35,166 bases of DNA from Candidatus Woesearchaeota archaeon (GTDB lineage: Archaea > Nanobdellota > Nanobdellia > Woesearchaeales > GW2011-AR4). Below are positions 1-7,486 of this stretch, piece by piece. Below the pieces are notes generated by a model. The model saw only the letters and a program-made list of their open reading frames with translations. It had not been told where the DNA came from and ran no database searches. The stretch covers positions 1 through 35,166 of the forward strand of contig JAHFQA010000008.1 of NCBI GenBank assembly GCA_023266475.1, in the 5' to 3' direction. Position 1 is the first letter of the stretch. Each line of letters opens with the position of its first letter. The translations under genes were made by a program, and so were the position numbers.

Positions 1-1704
1 TTCAGTTATATTTTGGGTTAAATTTAGCGTTATATTTTCGGTTATATTCAAGGAAATATTGGCAGTTATGTTTGCAGTTAAGTTCAATTGCGTTATATTT
101 AATGTTATATTTGAATTGCCCTCGATAAATCCCGGGTCATTTGCAGTCAAAGTTATATCATATTTTTCCCCAATAGTCAAGTCTTTTATTTTCTCCCAAG
201 AGCCGAAGCAAACCTCCCTTTCATAATCCCACAGCTTGCATTTAAACAATGAATTTCCTGTTGCAGTCGCAGTCAAAGTTGCCTTTTCAAACTCCAAATT
301 TTCAAGATTTATTGCATATCTTTTTGTTACATTAACATTCTCAAGGCTTATTTCTTTTGTTACATTATCAATGCCTATGCCAGCAATTACCGGCTTTGTC
401 AAGTTTGCATTTTCTATTGTTAATTTCTCAATAACATCAACATCTGGTGTAATCTCAACATTGTAATAATCCGGGTCTAATATTTCGCTTGTTACATTGA
501 CATTGTCTTTGTAAATGGCATAGCTTCCGGACTGCATGCCTTGGCTGTCAATAATTGAAATATTTACTGCAACTTTTGGCAATTCCTCAATTAATGAGTA
601 TGTTATTGTGTCAAGATTCAATGTCGCATTCTCTATCTCAAAAATTAATTTATAGGTTGACAAATTAAAGCCGCTCAGTGTGCAAGTTTCAACGCAAACA
701 TTCCTGAAGTCAATTATTTCAAAATAGAAATCTGCGCTTAAGTTCTTCCAGGCCGAATAATAGATTTCAGCAAATGGCTCGTCTGCATTTAAGCTGTAGT
801 CAACATAAAGTATTTGCGAGCTTATAGTATTTTTCAACGAAGTACCATATTGGCCATAGGTGGCATAAAATACATCATTCCAGTTGTCTCTCTTTGGAAC
901 TAATCCAACATAATTGCAGCATTTGGAATTGCCGTAGCATATGCTTGTCACTTTTTCGTCATCAATGGAATAAGTATCCCATCTGGTGCATAAGTTTTCT
1001 TTTTTAACATCCCAGTTGAAATTGGCATTTTCAACTGTCATGTCTATGATTCCGCTCAAAGGCTCAATGCCATTATCGTCTCTGTCGTAGGCAGTTTCTG
1101 ATTTATAGTTAAGGCTGATTGCTATTGATTTTTCAGGCACAATCAGCTTAACTTCTTTTGTTGTTGACTTATCACCATCAGTTGCTGTAAATGATATTGT
1201 TGCTGTGAAATTATTACCTGTTGGAGTAAGAGTTACTATGCTGTTGTCTATCCCAATTTCTATTCTATTTGGCGTTGTGAATAAGTAGGCAAGCGAATCG
1301 TTCTCTGCGTCAATGAAGTAATTGCCCAAGTCTATAGAAGTCTTTCCATTCAGGATAAATTCTTCTACATCAGATTTCCATACAGGAGGTGTATTTGCTT
1401 CTTTGGATTTTTCAGGTTTCACTTTTTCCTCTTTTTTAGATTCATCAATAACAGTTTCATTAATTACAGTTGTATTTTCAGAAATTGTGATGTTTGCAGA
1501 GTTTTCAACAACATTTACGATGTTAGCAGTTGCATTATCAGCATTATTTGTTTTACTGTCATTATCTTTGATTTTATTTTCTTTAACTGCAAATCCTGTT
1601 AATGCATTATTATTTGAATTGCAGGATGCTAAGATCAAGAGCAATGTGATTATTGCAATTAAATAAAACACTCCAACTTTTTTAATTTCAAATTCGTCAG
1701 TCAT
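1..1704 (-). CDS. Large secreted/surface protein with TM-LTGFAV N-terminus, partial (C-terminus off left edge)
   Basis: The frame is open from ATG 1704-1702 to base 1: 568 codons without a stop. A hydrophobic segment (residues about 12-27) ends in ILASC, which fits a lipobox with Cys28, followed by an Asn-rich spacer and LTGFAV (35-40), the motif shared with other surface proteins here. Next come an acidic/Asn-rich linker, a cadherin-like beta domain (about 110-190, with FTATDGD), and a Cys-containing beta-rich region (CYGNSKCCNY, then VCVETC). The visible C-terminal end is a chain of N-x-T/S sequons. The protein is probably exported and glycosylated. Its ATG overlaps the stop of the upstream repeat-HTH gene (ATGA), so the two are probably one translationally coupled transcript. 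Whether the N-terminus is lipidated, cleaved or a TM anchor cannot be told. Function is unknown. Confidence 0.85.
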   Translation of the reverse strand, partial: MTDEFEIKKVGVFYLIAIITLLLILASCNSNNNALTGFAVKENKIKDNDSKTNNADNATANIVNVVENSANITISENTTVINETVIDESKKEEKVKPEKSKEANTPPVWKSDVEEFILNGKTSIDLGNYFIDAENDSLAYLFTTPNRIEIGIDNSIVTLTPTGNNFTATISFTATDGDKSTTKEVKLIVPEKSIAISLNYKSETAYDRDDNGIEPLSGIIDMTVENANFNWDVKKENLCTRWDTYSIDDEKVTSICYGNSKCCNYVGLVPKRDNWNDVFYATYGQYGTSLKNTISSQILYVDYSLNADEPFAEIYYSAWKNLSADFYFEIIDFRNVCVETCTLSGFNLSTYKLIFEIENATLNLDTITYSLIEELPKVAVNISIIDSQGMQSGSYAIYKDNVNVTSEILDPDYYNVEITPDVDVIEKLTIENANLTKPVIAGIGIDNVTKEISLENVNVTKRYAINLENLEFEKATLTATATGNSLFKCKLWDYEREVCFGSWEKIKDLTIGEKYDITLTANDPGFIEGNSNITLNITQLNLTANITANISLNITENITLNLTQNITE

Positions 1705-2207
1705 TTTTTCTTTTTCTTGGCTCTTTGGTAAACTGTCCAGATCGTCCTGTCATTTCTGTTAAGCAGCACAGCAATTTTGTGATACGTAAGCCCAAAAGTG
1801 TCTTTGAAGTAAGAAACAATATTTTCCAGAACGCTTAGATTTCTGTCCTTCAAAATTGAAACAGGAATAGAATAAGGAGAAATTTCTTCAATGAATTTTG
1901 CTTCTAATTTTTTCTTTGAATTTCTGTATGTAACAGCTAATGCAATTTCGTTTCTGTTGGTTAATTCAGCTATTTGCTTGTATGTAAGAAGAAGGTTTTC
2001 TCTTAGATATTTTACAATTATTTCCAAAGAGCTTAATTGGTCATTCTTGAAAACAGAAAGAGGAACTTTGACTTCCCCCTTGGCTTCAACTTTAAGTGAT
2101 TTGACTACTAATTTTAGAATTTCATCTGGACTCAAGCCTTGCTCTTTGAGATAGCTTAAAGTATCTAAAAGCTTTATTTCAATATCCTTTCCCTCTTTTA
2201 TTGGCAT
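1701..2207 (-). CDS. Tandem-repeat HTH DNA-binding protein (copy A)
   Basis: 168 aa. An N-terminal helical part (1-45) is followed by two homologous units of about 53 residues, at 49-100 and 114-166. Each runs VPLSVFKN or IPVSILKD, then a helix with LE.IV.Y.(R/K), then a helix-turn-helix such as YHKIAVLLNRNDRTIWTVY with a basic tail. The HTH resembles sigma-70 region 4-type folds, but I do not recognise a named family. Two DNA-reading units in one chain suggest binding to direct repeats. The TATGTAAGTA array lies on its own promoter: one copy 8 nt before the ATG and one over the TATA-like tract about 30 nt upstream, so autoregulation is likely (inference). The stop overlaps the ATG of the surface-protein gene. 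A clear paralogue with the same arrangement lies at 6787-7347. Confidence 0.85.
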   Translation of the reverse strand: MPIKEGKDIEIKLLDTLSYLKEQGLSPDEILKLVVKSLKVEAKGEVKVPLSVFKNDQLSSLEIIVKYLRENLLLTYKQIAELTNRNEIALAVTYRNSKKKLEAKFIEEISPYSIPVSILKDRNLSVLENIVSYFKDTFGLTYHKIAVLLNRNDRTIWTVYQRAKKKKK

Positions 2208-2214
2208 ATTACAT

Positions 2215-2349
2215 TATGTAAGTAGAATAATATATTATATAAGTATTAATAGATATTATGTAAGTATTAATATTAATTATGTAAGTATTAACAAAAGCAA
2301 TAACTTTATCATTACATAATATGTAAAATTTTAGTATACTATGTAAGTA
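2215..2349 (+). repeat. 21-bp-phased TATGTAAGTA array (iteron/operator-like)
   Basis: The 10-mer TATGTAAGTA, mostly followed by TTAAT, starts at 2215, 2236 (as TATATAAGTA), 2257 and 2278: three successive steps of exactly 21 bp, i.e. two helical turns. A weaker copy (TATGTAAAAT) starts at 2320, two steps further, as the right arm of a perfect 7+1+7 inverted repeat TTACATAATATGTAA (2312-2326). Another exact copy starts at 2340. All copies point the same way. The first four cover the start codon, probable transcription start and TATA region of the leftward HTH gene. Confidence 0.8.
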
Positions 2350-2828
2350 TTGATTATGATTGATTAAGTACCCAAAACTTGCATTCATTTTGATTTTCTA
2401 CAGATTAATTAATCCTTATACGATGCACTAAACTCCCCAAGATTTACAAGCAAGAAGTAGCCTATAGAACTGTAAATCCAAGTTTAGTATCTAATATTTT
2501 GAATATATCTATATTATGTAAGTAATCAATGTTCTGAATTAATCTATAGTTCAACATTATAACATACTATGTAAGTAGTAACTATTTAAAGTTTTCGTTT
2601 TCGTGAAAAAAACAGAATTCCAGGAGCCATGTTTCTCTTGTTTTATCTTAACATAATAAAAAATTGTCCTTAATAATATGAGAGATCTATCTTAATGATG
2701 GTACAGTTATAGTTATCATATGTCTCATAAGTAGCAAAACTTGTTATGTCTACCTTATAAGTTGCCGCACGATACCAATTAAGCTGTTACGATTCATACT
2801 ATTTTTCACCTTAATCAAATAATACTAG

Positions 2829-2881
2829 AAACTGGTCTCATTCAAATATCTATTCAATTGTTTATTCAAATAAATATATAT
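2829..2881 (+). repeat. Degenerate 53-bp direct repeat, copy 1 (copy 2 at 3308-3360)
   Basis: Aligned by eye without gaps, 39 of 53 positions match copy 2. The last 29 bases (2853-2881 versus 3332-3360) match at 26 of 29. The region is very AT-rich, so part of the similarity may be compositional. Confidence 0.4.
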
Positions 2882-3544
2882 TTTAACAGTATAAATATAT
2901 AATTTGTAAGTACAAAATCTTAAGTTAGAGTTAGTCACCTAGGTAGTCTGATAAAAGGATAAAAGAATAAAAATATTAAAGAAAAAGTGGAAATTCTGAT
3001 TAATCTATATTAGAACTAACCTCATTTATAACTATTATAACCTTTATAAAAAATTTGCTATCTATCCTCATCAAACAATGTGCAATCATTCTACAATTTA
3101 TATTTTTTATAATAATCTTTAGTACCTATAGTTTATATAATAGGAATTCTATATTTAATTACCATAATCCTAAACTTCATCTAAACCTTTATGACCATTA
3201 TAAGTATTACACTCCTTTAAACACCTCCTAAATAATGGGATTTAAAGTTATTAGGGATAATGCATAGTTTACCTATGGACTCACAGCAAACTTGCTTTCA
3301 ATTTATTAAAACAGGCTCTTTCGAATGAACTTTCAAATGTTTAATCAAATGAATATATATGATGTAGGTTAAAACAATTATTATATAGGTAAATTATGAT
3401 TAATTTATCAATTTTCAACTATATGGATAAACATTACATAATATAAATAGTAATACATAATATGTAAGTATTATTAGATAAGAGATTAAACCAGTATATG
3501 CAGCAATAAATTAGAATTACTAAAGATTAAACGATTAAGAGTAT

Positions 3545-3697
3545 TTAGCTAGAAGTTCCCTGGTATTCTTCAAGCTCTTGCTGAGCTTCTGGCCTAAGCA
3601 GCTTCTTGATTACTTCTTCATAGCTTTCGCCTTTCATTCCTTTTGTCTTAAGCCAGTCATGAAATTTTCTACTTATAGGTATAGTTGTAACAGTCAT
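3545..3697 (-). CDS. Small antitoxin-like protein (VapB/UPF0330-like)
   Basis: 50 aa, read directly from the sequence. It starts MTVTTIPISRKFHDWLK, contains GESYEEVIKKLL in the middle and ends in an acidic helix and TSS. The pattern of a short beta strand, a basic helix and then G-E-S-Y-x-x-V-I-x-x-L-L matches short archaeal antitoxins of the VapB/UPF0330 kind. No PIN-domain or other toxin gene is next to it, so it is an orphan or acts as a stand-alone regulator. The start codon lies inside a 6-11-6 inverted repeat (3693-3715), as expected for an autoregulated antitoxin. The toxin-antitoxin assignment rests on sequence pattern only. Confidence 0.6.
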   Translation of the reverse strand: MTVTTIPISRKFHDWLKTKGMKGESYEEVIKKLLRPEAQQELEEYQGTSS

Positions 3698-3715
3698 AAT
3701 AACTATAACTATGAC
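3693..3715. promoter_or_regulatory. Inverted repeat over the antitoxin-like start codon
   Basis: GTCATA (3693-3698), 11 bases, then TATGAC (3710-3715) form a perfect dyad across the start codon. The inner AGTTATAGTTAT (minus-strand reading) also occurs at about 2704-2715 on the plus strand. It may be an operator. Confidence 0.45.
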
Positions 3716-3830
3716 AACTTGTTTATTTACTTTTCTGTTTTTATTGGACCAATTTGAAAATTTCTTAACAAAAGTTTTATATAATCTATGAAAATTAAAA
3801 TATCAATCATATATAACAAATATAGCAATT

Positions 3831-4304
3831 ATGGCAAAAATAAACTTACCAAAGGATATTCTTGAAAGGAGCGCCCTTAAGTCTTTGCCGGCAAAAGAAA
3901 AAGAGGAATACCTCAACAATCTATTAAAGAAGGTATTAGACATTAATCCTGAAGGCGTTACAATTTCTCAGATCAAGGAATCAATTGGATTAACTCCTTC
4001 TACAATTTGGCATCATTTGGAGATGCTTAAGAGTACTGCTCAATGCAGAAAGATATCTCATGGAAATATGGATGTTTACCATCCTTATGGAAAAGAAGAG
4101 CAGCTTGGTGATTTTGATACGCCTAGAGCCAAGTACACTATTGGAAGGGTCCAAAACGAGGAAGGCACCTTCGTGTGCATTCATGACAAAAGAAAGAATA
4201 GGCAGGAAACATACACTGTTGTAAGGGGTATAGCTATACCTGATGAAATACTAGATGATGTAATAAACACGCTTAGTAATGCTAAAAGGTTGCTTAAGAA
4301 ATAA
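3831..4304 (+). CDS. Winged-helix (ArsR-like) transcriptional regulator
   Basis: 157 aa. Residues about 25-80 form a winged helix: the recognition region is ISQIKESIGLTPSTIWHHLE and the wing is CRKISHGNMDVYHPYG. A C-terminal part (about 95-157) of beta strands and a final helix (EILDDVINTLSNAKRLL) may bind a ligand or dimerise. A TATA-like TTTATATAA at about 3776-3784 lies about 50 nt before the ATG. It is a single gene, pointing away from the antitoxin-like gene. Its target cannot be read from the sequence; the leftward surface-protein genes or the spacer are candidates only by position. Confidence 0.8.
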   Translation: MAKINLPKDILERSALKSLPAKEKEEYLNNLLKKVLDINPEGVTISQIKESIGLTPSTIWHHLEMLKSTAQCRKISHGNMDVYHPYGKEEQLGDFDTPRAKYTIGRVQNEEGTFVCIHDKRKNRQETYTVVRGIAIPDEILDDVINTLSNAKRLLKK

Positions 4305-4348
4305 TCATAAATATTTGTAATATTTCATTTCTGCTTTTAAGAAACAAA

Positions 4349-4600
4349 TTAACTCACTATCTGCAGATAAACTCCAAAACTTGCAGTCACAGAGCTGCTT
4401 GATTTATTAACTAATGTTACATCGACATTATCTGATACAGATGAAGTATTAACTACATCAATTGAAGGAATAATACCGATAGTATTATTTGATTCATCAC
4501 CAGTCAGGTTTTTTTCACTCCCATCTTCTGAGGCTTCAACTAACACAATAAAAAAAATAAAGATTACTAATAAGACTAAGCCATTTAATTTTCTAGCCAA
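4349..4600 (-). CDS. Small exported protein, unknown function
   Basis: 83 aa. An N-terminal MARK and a hydrophobic stretch (about 7-21, GLVLLVIFIFFIVLV) make a signal peptide or membrane anchor. The rest is acidic, Ser/Asn-rich and carries several N-x-S/T sequons (NLT, NNT, NTS, NKS), so glycosylation outside the cell is plausible. There is no cysteine or known domain. It lies downstream of the 121-aa membrane protein gene on the same strand, about 100 nt away. Confidence 0.55.
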   Translation of the reverse strand: MARKLNGLVLLVIFIFFIVLVEASEDGSEKNLTGDESNNTIGIIPSIDVVNTSSVSDNVDVTLVNKSSSSVTASFGVYLQIVS

Positions 4601-4702
4601 AAAACCACTACCCCCAACAATTAATGATATGGGGAAGTCTGCTTGTTTAAGAATCTTGCTTTTTAAGTTATTTCATTAGTAATTATTATAGAATTTCCAA
4701 AA

Positions 4703-5068
4703 TCACCTTCTAATATCCTCAAGCTTTTTTGCAAAGCTTCTAAATTGAATAGCTACATAAAATAAAATACACAGGCCAATAAATTGTAGGGTATGTGCCA
4801 CCAAATCTAGCGATTCTTCTGCTTCTTCAGTAACTGTTCCCTGATACAGCCTTAAATTATGCAATATCTCTAATCCCTCTATGGATAAGACTGCTAGAAA
4901 ATAAGTGCCTGTAAAAATAGCCAGTAAAACAAATATTTTTTTTGCCTCTCCTGGAACGAAGCTGTTTAAATAAAAAAGAAATATCATAAAGATTATTAAT
5001 GGCAGAACCACTATTACAATATCTAATATATTTTCAATCATTATAATGGTGCTTGCCATTGACATCAA
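4703..5068 (-). CDS. Membrane protein with three predicted TM segments
   Basis: 121 aa. Hydrophobic segments are at about 14-34, 44-63 and 90-107, with a short basic C-terminal tail (FAKKLEDIRR) probably in the cytoplasm. An acidic loop (TEEAEESLD) separates TM2 and TM3. I recognise no family. Internal methionines at residues 2, 4 and 10 are alternative starts. It follows the 318-aa surface protein on the same strand after 75 nt. TATGTA-like sites sit in that gap, so it may have its own promoter responding to the same HTH proteins (weak inference). Confidence 0.6.
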   Translation of the reverse strand: MMSMASTIIMIENILDIVIVVLPLIIFMIFLFYLNSFVPGEAKKIFVLLAIFTGTYFLAVLSIEGLEILHNLRLYQGTVTEEAEESLDLVAHTLQFIGLCILFYVAIQFRSFAKKLEDIRR

Positions 5069-5103
5069 TGATTAATGGTCTTAACATCACCATACATGCC
5101 TTG

Positions 5104-5137
5104 TGTATAAGTATTTTTGTTATAACTTATGTATAAT
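5104..5137 (+). promoter_or_regulatory. Possible degenerate operator sites upstream of the 121-aa membrane protein
   Basis: TGTATAAGTA (5104-5113, 8 of 10 to TATGTAAGTA) and TATGTATAAT (5128-5137, first six bases identical) flank a TATTATAC tract in the promoter position of the leftward gene. In AT-rich DNA such matches can arise by chance. Confidence 0.3.
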
Positions 5138-5143
5138 AAAAAC

Positions 5144-6100
5144 TTATTTCTTCGAAACTCCAATTTTTTCTTCGATTCTCGTCTTTTCCTTTTGGTAGCT
5201 TTCCTTTGATATAAACCCTGCTTTTTGAGCTTCTTCCAAAGCTTTCAGCTCTTTATCTAATTTTTCAATTTTCTCAATGGCTGTCTTTTCCTTTAATTCT
5301 TCAATCTCTCTCTTTTTCTTAAATTTGCCGAGGCCAAAGTTTATTAAAACAAAAATTATAACTAATGCGACAAATACAGCAAGCCCAATCAAATAATATT
5401 TTAATTCAGGAGGATACTTGCTTTCGTATTTACCTACAACCTCGAAAGTGTCAGAGCCTGTGCCAACAATTATGTCTGTAGACGCTTCAACAAACGCAAT
5501 ATAAGTTCCTGGCTTAAGCTCCTCTGGTATTATTAACCTCCTTATGAATTTAGCTTGTGTTTCAACATAAACTGATTCCTGCTGGTTTGCAACTAAATTT
5601 CCCTTTTGATCCTTAATTGAATATTTAACATTTACATTTCCGGCTCCGAAGCCTCGTAAGTTGAGCAGCGCAATTTGCATTAAAAGCTCATCGCCTTGGG
5701 CTATTTTTTTATATTCTGGAAGAACATTGACATTTACATCAAACAATTGCTTAGTGCTGTCAAACAGCAGCAACTTTGAGCCGTTTTTTTCTATGTAGAC
5801 TTTTGCAGTCCCATTGCTTGTTACTGAACCAGTTGCCTTTATAGACTTTATGTTGCCTGGATTTTTTACCTGCCATTCATAAGTCCCGCTTTCATTTTTT
5901 TCAATATTGAGGTTTTCACTGTATACAGTTTCTGTTCCGGAGACTACTTTGCCGGTAATAGATGGCCTTTTAAATATGACAAAACCAAGAACAATTATTA
6001 AGGCAATTATTATTACGAATCCATATTTATATAGCCCCGCGGAATTTCTAATATCCTGTACATTATTGTATCTCCTTTTATTATTTTTTTCTCCATTCAT
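5144..6100 (-). CDS. Surface protein: TM-SITGKVV, Ig-like stalk, second TM, cytoplasmic coiled coil
   Basis: 318 aa. A basic N-terminus is followed by TM1 (about 26-43) and SITGKVV (47-53). A domain of about 70 residues (YSENLNIEKNESGTYEW to VYIEKNGSKLLLFD) is shared with the upstream 214-aa protein. Next comes an Ig/FN3-like beta domain (about 130-225, with PEELKPGTYIAFVEAST), TM2 (about 236-256) and a charged coiled coil ending in a SHOCT-like pattern (ALEEAQKAGFISKESYQKEK). The topology places the beta domains outside and the coiled coil inside. It probably belongs to the leftward operon that starts with the HTH gene at 7347. Function is unknown; a cell-surface assembly or adhesion part is plausible. 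Confidence 0.75.
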   Translation of the reverse strand: MNGEKNNKRRYNNVQDIRNSAGLYKYGFVIIIALIIVLGFVIFKRPSITGKVVSGTETVYSENLNIEKNESGTYEWQVKNPGNIKSIKATGSVTSNGTAKVYIEKNGSKLLLFDSTKQLFDVNVNVLPEYKKIAQGDELLMQIALLNLRGFGAGNVNVKYSIKDQKGNLVANQQESVYVETQAKFIRRLIIPEELKPGTYIAFVEASTDIIVGTGSDTFEVVGKYESKYPPELKYYLIGLAVFVALVIIFVLINFGLGKFKKKREIEELKEKTAIEKIEKLDKELKALEEAQKAGFISKESYQKEKTRIEEKIGVSKK

Positions 6101-6145
6101 TTTGCCTTACAACTAACTTTGAAGTTAATAAGTTTTTGTATTTTT

Positions 6146-6790
6146 TCAACTATTATTATTGTTTTTTTTGTCGTATATTAAATATTTTTTGCCGTCCTTT
6201 TCAATATAAATCTTTACTATTCCATTTCCTCCAATACTGCCTGTTGCCCTCATAGATGTCATTGTTCCAGGCTTGCCTAATCTCAGAGTATAATTGCCGC
6301 TTTCATTTAGCTTCAGGTTCAACGATTTGTTGTATGTAACTTCTTTTCCCAATACAACATGGCCAGTAATAGATGGCTTTAGTATAAATAGGCTTGTAAA
6401 TAATAGCAATAATACAAGGGCTGGAATGGCAATTTTAACTATTGGATTTTGATGCTTGAGTTTGCTCCCAAAATTTCCAATGAAACCGATGTCATTTTTA
6501 TCTTTTTTTGTTAAAACTCTCTCTTTTTTCTCTATAACAAGCTCTGAATTGGATACCTTAAGCTTATATTTTTCTATGTATTCTGTGTGGAACTCGACCC
6601 AGTCATTTAAATAAGAAATTTCCTCTTTAAGATCAATGTCATGAAATACATTTTGAAGTTTCGAATTTGCATTTACTTCAATTTCGTTATATATGTAAAG
6701 CAAAATAGATTTATGATTATTAAGTTTATTTACTTTTTCTTCTAATTCAATCAGCTTTCTCTTGTAAATTTGTATTCTTTCGTTGTTCAT
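6146..6790 (-). CDS. Membrane protein: cytoplasmic coiled coil, TM, SITGHVV and short extracellular domain
   Basis: 214 aa. A charged, helix-rich N-terminal region (1-115, coiled-coil-like) precedes a single TM (about 117-137), SITGHVV (140-146) and a domain of about 60 residues. That domain is clearly paralogous to the one in the 318-aa protein: NESGNYTLRLGKPG and IYIEKDGKKYLIYD versus NESGTYEWQVKNPG and VYIEKNGSKLLLFD. It ends abruptly in KKNNNNS right after an A8 run (6162-6169). Skipping one A would add about 20 residues and end in TGA overlapping the next gene's ATG, so a frameshift or length polymorphism is possible. Its ATG overlaps the stop of the HTH gene upstream (ATGA), the same arrangement as at 1704. 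Confidence 0.75.
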   Translation of the reverse strand: MNNERIQIYKRKLIELEEKVNKLNNHKSILLYIYNEIEVNANSKLQNVFHDIDLKEEISYLNDWVEFHTEYIEKYKLKVSNSELVIEKKERVLTKKDKNDIGFIGNFGSKLKHQNPIVKIAIPALVLLLLFTSLFILKPSITGHVVLGKEVTYNKSLNLKLNESGNYTLRLGKPGTMTSMRATGSIGGNGIVKIYIEKDGKKYLIYDKKNNNNS

Positions 6791-7347
6791 TTTTTCTTTT
6801 TATAAGCTCTATTGTAGACAGTCCATACGTTCCTTTCGTCGCGATTGAGCAGGGCAGAAATTTCACTGTAACGCAAATTGAAATCATCTTTGAGATAGCG
6901 CACTATTGACTCAAGAACACTAAATCTTCTGTCTTTGAAAATTAGAGTAGGGATAAAGAATTGTGATTCTTTTACATCCAGCTTTTTCTGCCTTTTCTTG
7001 CATGCTGCATTATAAGTGGCCCAGATTGTTCTGTCATCCCTATTTAGAATCAGTGCTATTTGATGAAACCTAAAGTTAAATTCTTCTTTAAGATATTTTA
7101 CAATCGTTTCCAGGCATCCTAATTCATCGTTATCAAAAGCGGAAATTGGAATACATACTTCATCACAAATTTTTCTGCCTTCAATTAAGCTAAAAATTTC
7201 CTTATTGGAAATATTGTATCGCTTCTTTAATCTAATAATAGAATCTTTAACCTTGAAAAAGTCTGAGTCAATGCTAATTGAAAAAAGCTTGTTGGTATTA
7301 TAAATTCTTAGGTTATTTCGCGTTTTTTCAGACTTTAAGTGAGGCAT
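6787..7347 (-). CDS. Tandem-repeat HTH DNA-binding protein (copy B)
   Basis: 186 aa, paralogue of the protein at 1701-2207. Two homologous units lie at 66-118 (IPISAFDNDELGCLETIVKY, HQIALILNRDDRTIWATY) and 132-185 (IPTLIFKDRRFSVLESIVRY, SEISALLNRDERNVWTVY), after a divergent N-terminal part. The conserved core is I-A-x-L-L-N-R-(D/N)-(D/E)-R-x-(I/V)-W-x-x-Y. TATGTAAGTA-like sites lie just upstream of its ATG, and the downstream surface-protein gene overlaps its stop. It probably regulates the leftward operon 7347 to 5144 or beyond. The name 'sigma-70 region 4-like' describes only the HTH pattern; I have no family match. Confidence 0.85.
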   Translation of the reverse strand: MPHLKSEKTRNNLRIYNTNKLFSISIDSDFFKVKDSIIRLKKRYNISNKEIFSLIEGRKICDEVCIPISAFDNDELGCLETIVKYLKEEFNFRFHQIALILNRDDRTIWATYNAACKKRQKKLDVKESQFFIPTLIFKDRRFSVLESIVRYLKDDFNLRYSEISALLNRDERNVWTVYNRAYKKKK

Positions 7348-7358
7348 TACTTATTATA

Positions 7359-7447
7359 TATGTAATTAAATATATAAATATTTCTATAAATTCAGTGAAT
7401 ACTTATTATGTATGTATAATTCAAACAAAGTTATTCCTATGTAATAT
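7359..7447 (+). promoter_or_regulatory. Operator-like sites upstream of HTH copy B
   Basis: TATGTAATTA (7359-7368) and TATGTATGTA (7407-7416) each match TATGTAAGTA at 9 of 10 positions. TATGTAATAT (7438-7447) is weaker. They have the same orientation relative to the gene as the array at copy A. The first lies between the TATA-like AAATATATAAAT (about 7369-7380) and the start codon. Confidence 0.5.
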
Positions 7448-7486
7448 TATCCAAAATCCAATAAGAAACCAGAAACGCATTACGAA

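Larger units (their letters stand above)
2208..3544. other. Long AT-rich intergenic region with scattered repeats, no gene seen
   Basis: No convincing ORF was found on either strand. Beyond the phased array, exact TATGTAAGTA copies occur at 2515-2524, 2568-2577 and 3461-3470, and a one-mismatch copy (TTTGTAAGTA) at 2903-2912. The 3461 copy sits within ATACATAATATGTAAGTAT, again a near-palindrome. A degenerate 53-bp direct repeat lies at 2829-2881 and 3308-3360. The stretch 2641-2820 and most of 2915-3300 show nothing I can name. A replication or partition site is possible but has no direct support. Confidence 0.6.

Noticed and set aside
2208-2349. CRISPR array in the repeat-rich spacer
   Set aside because: Units are 10 bp words at 21-bp steps with AT-only filling; there are no 25-40 bp repeats, unique spacers or cas genes.
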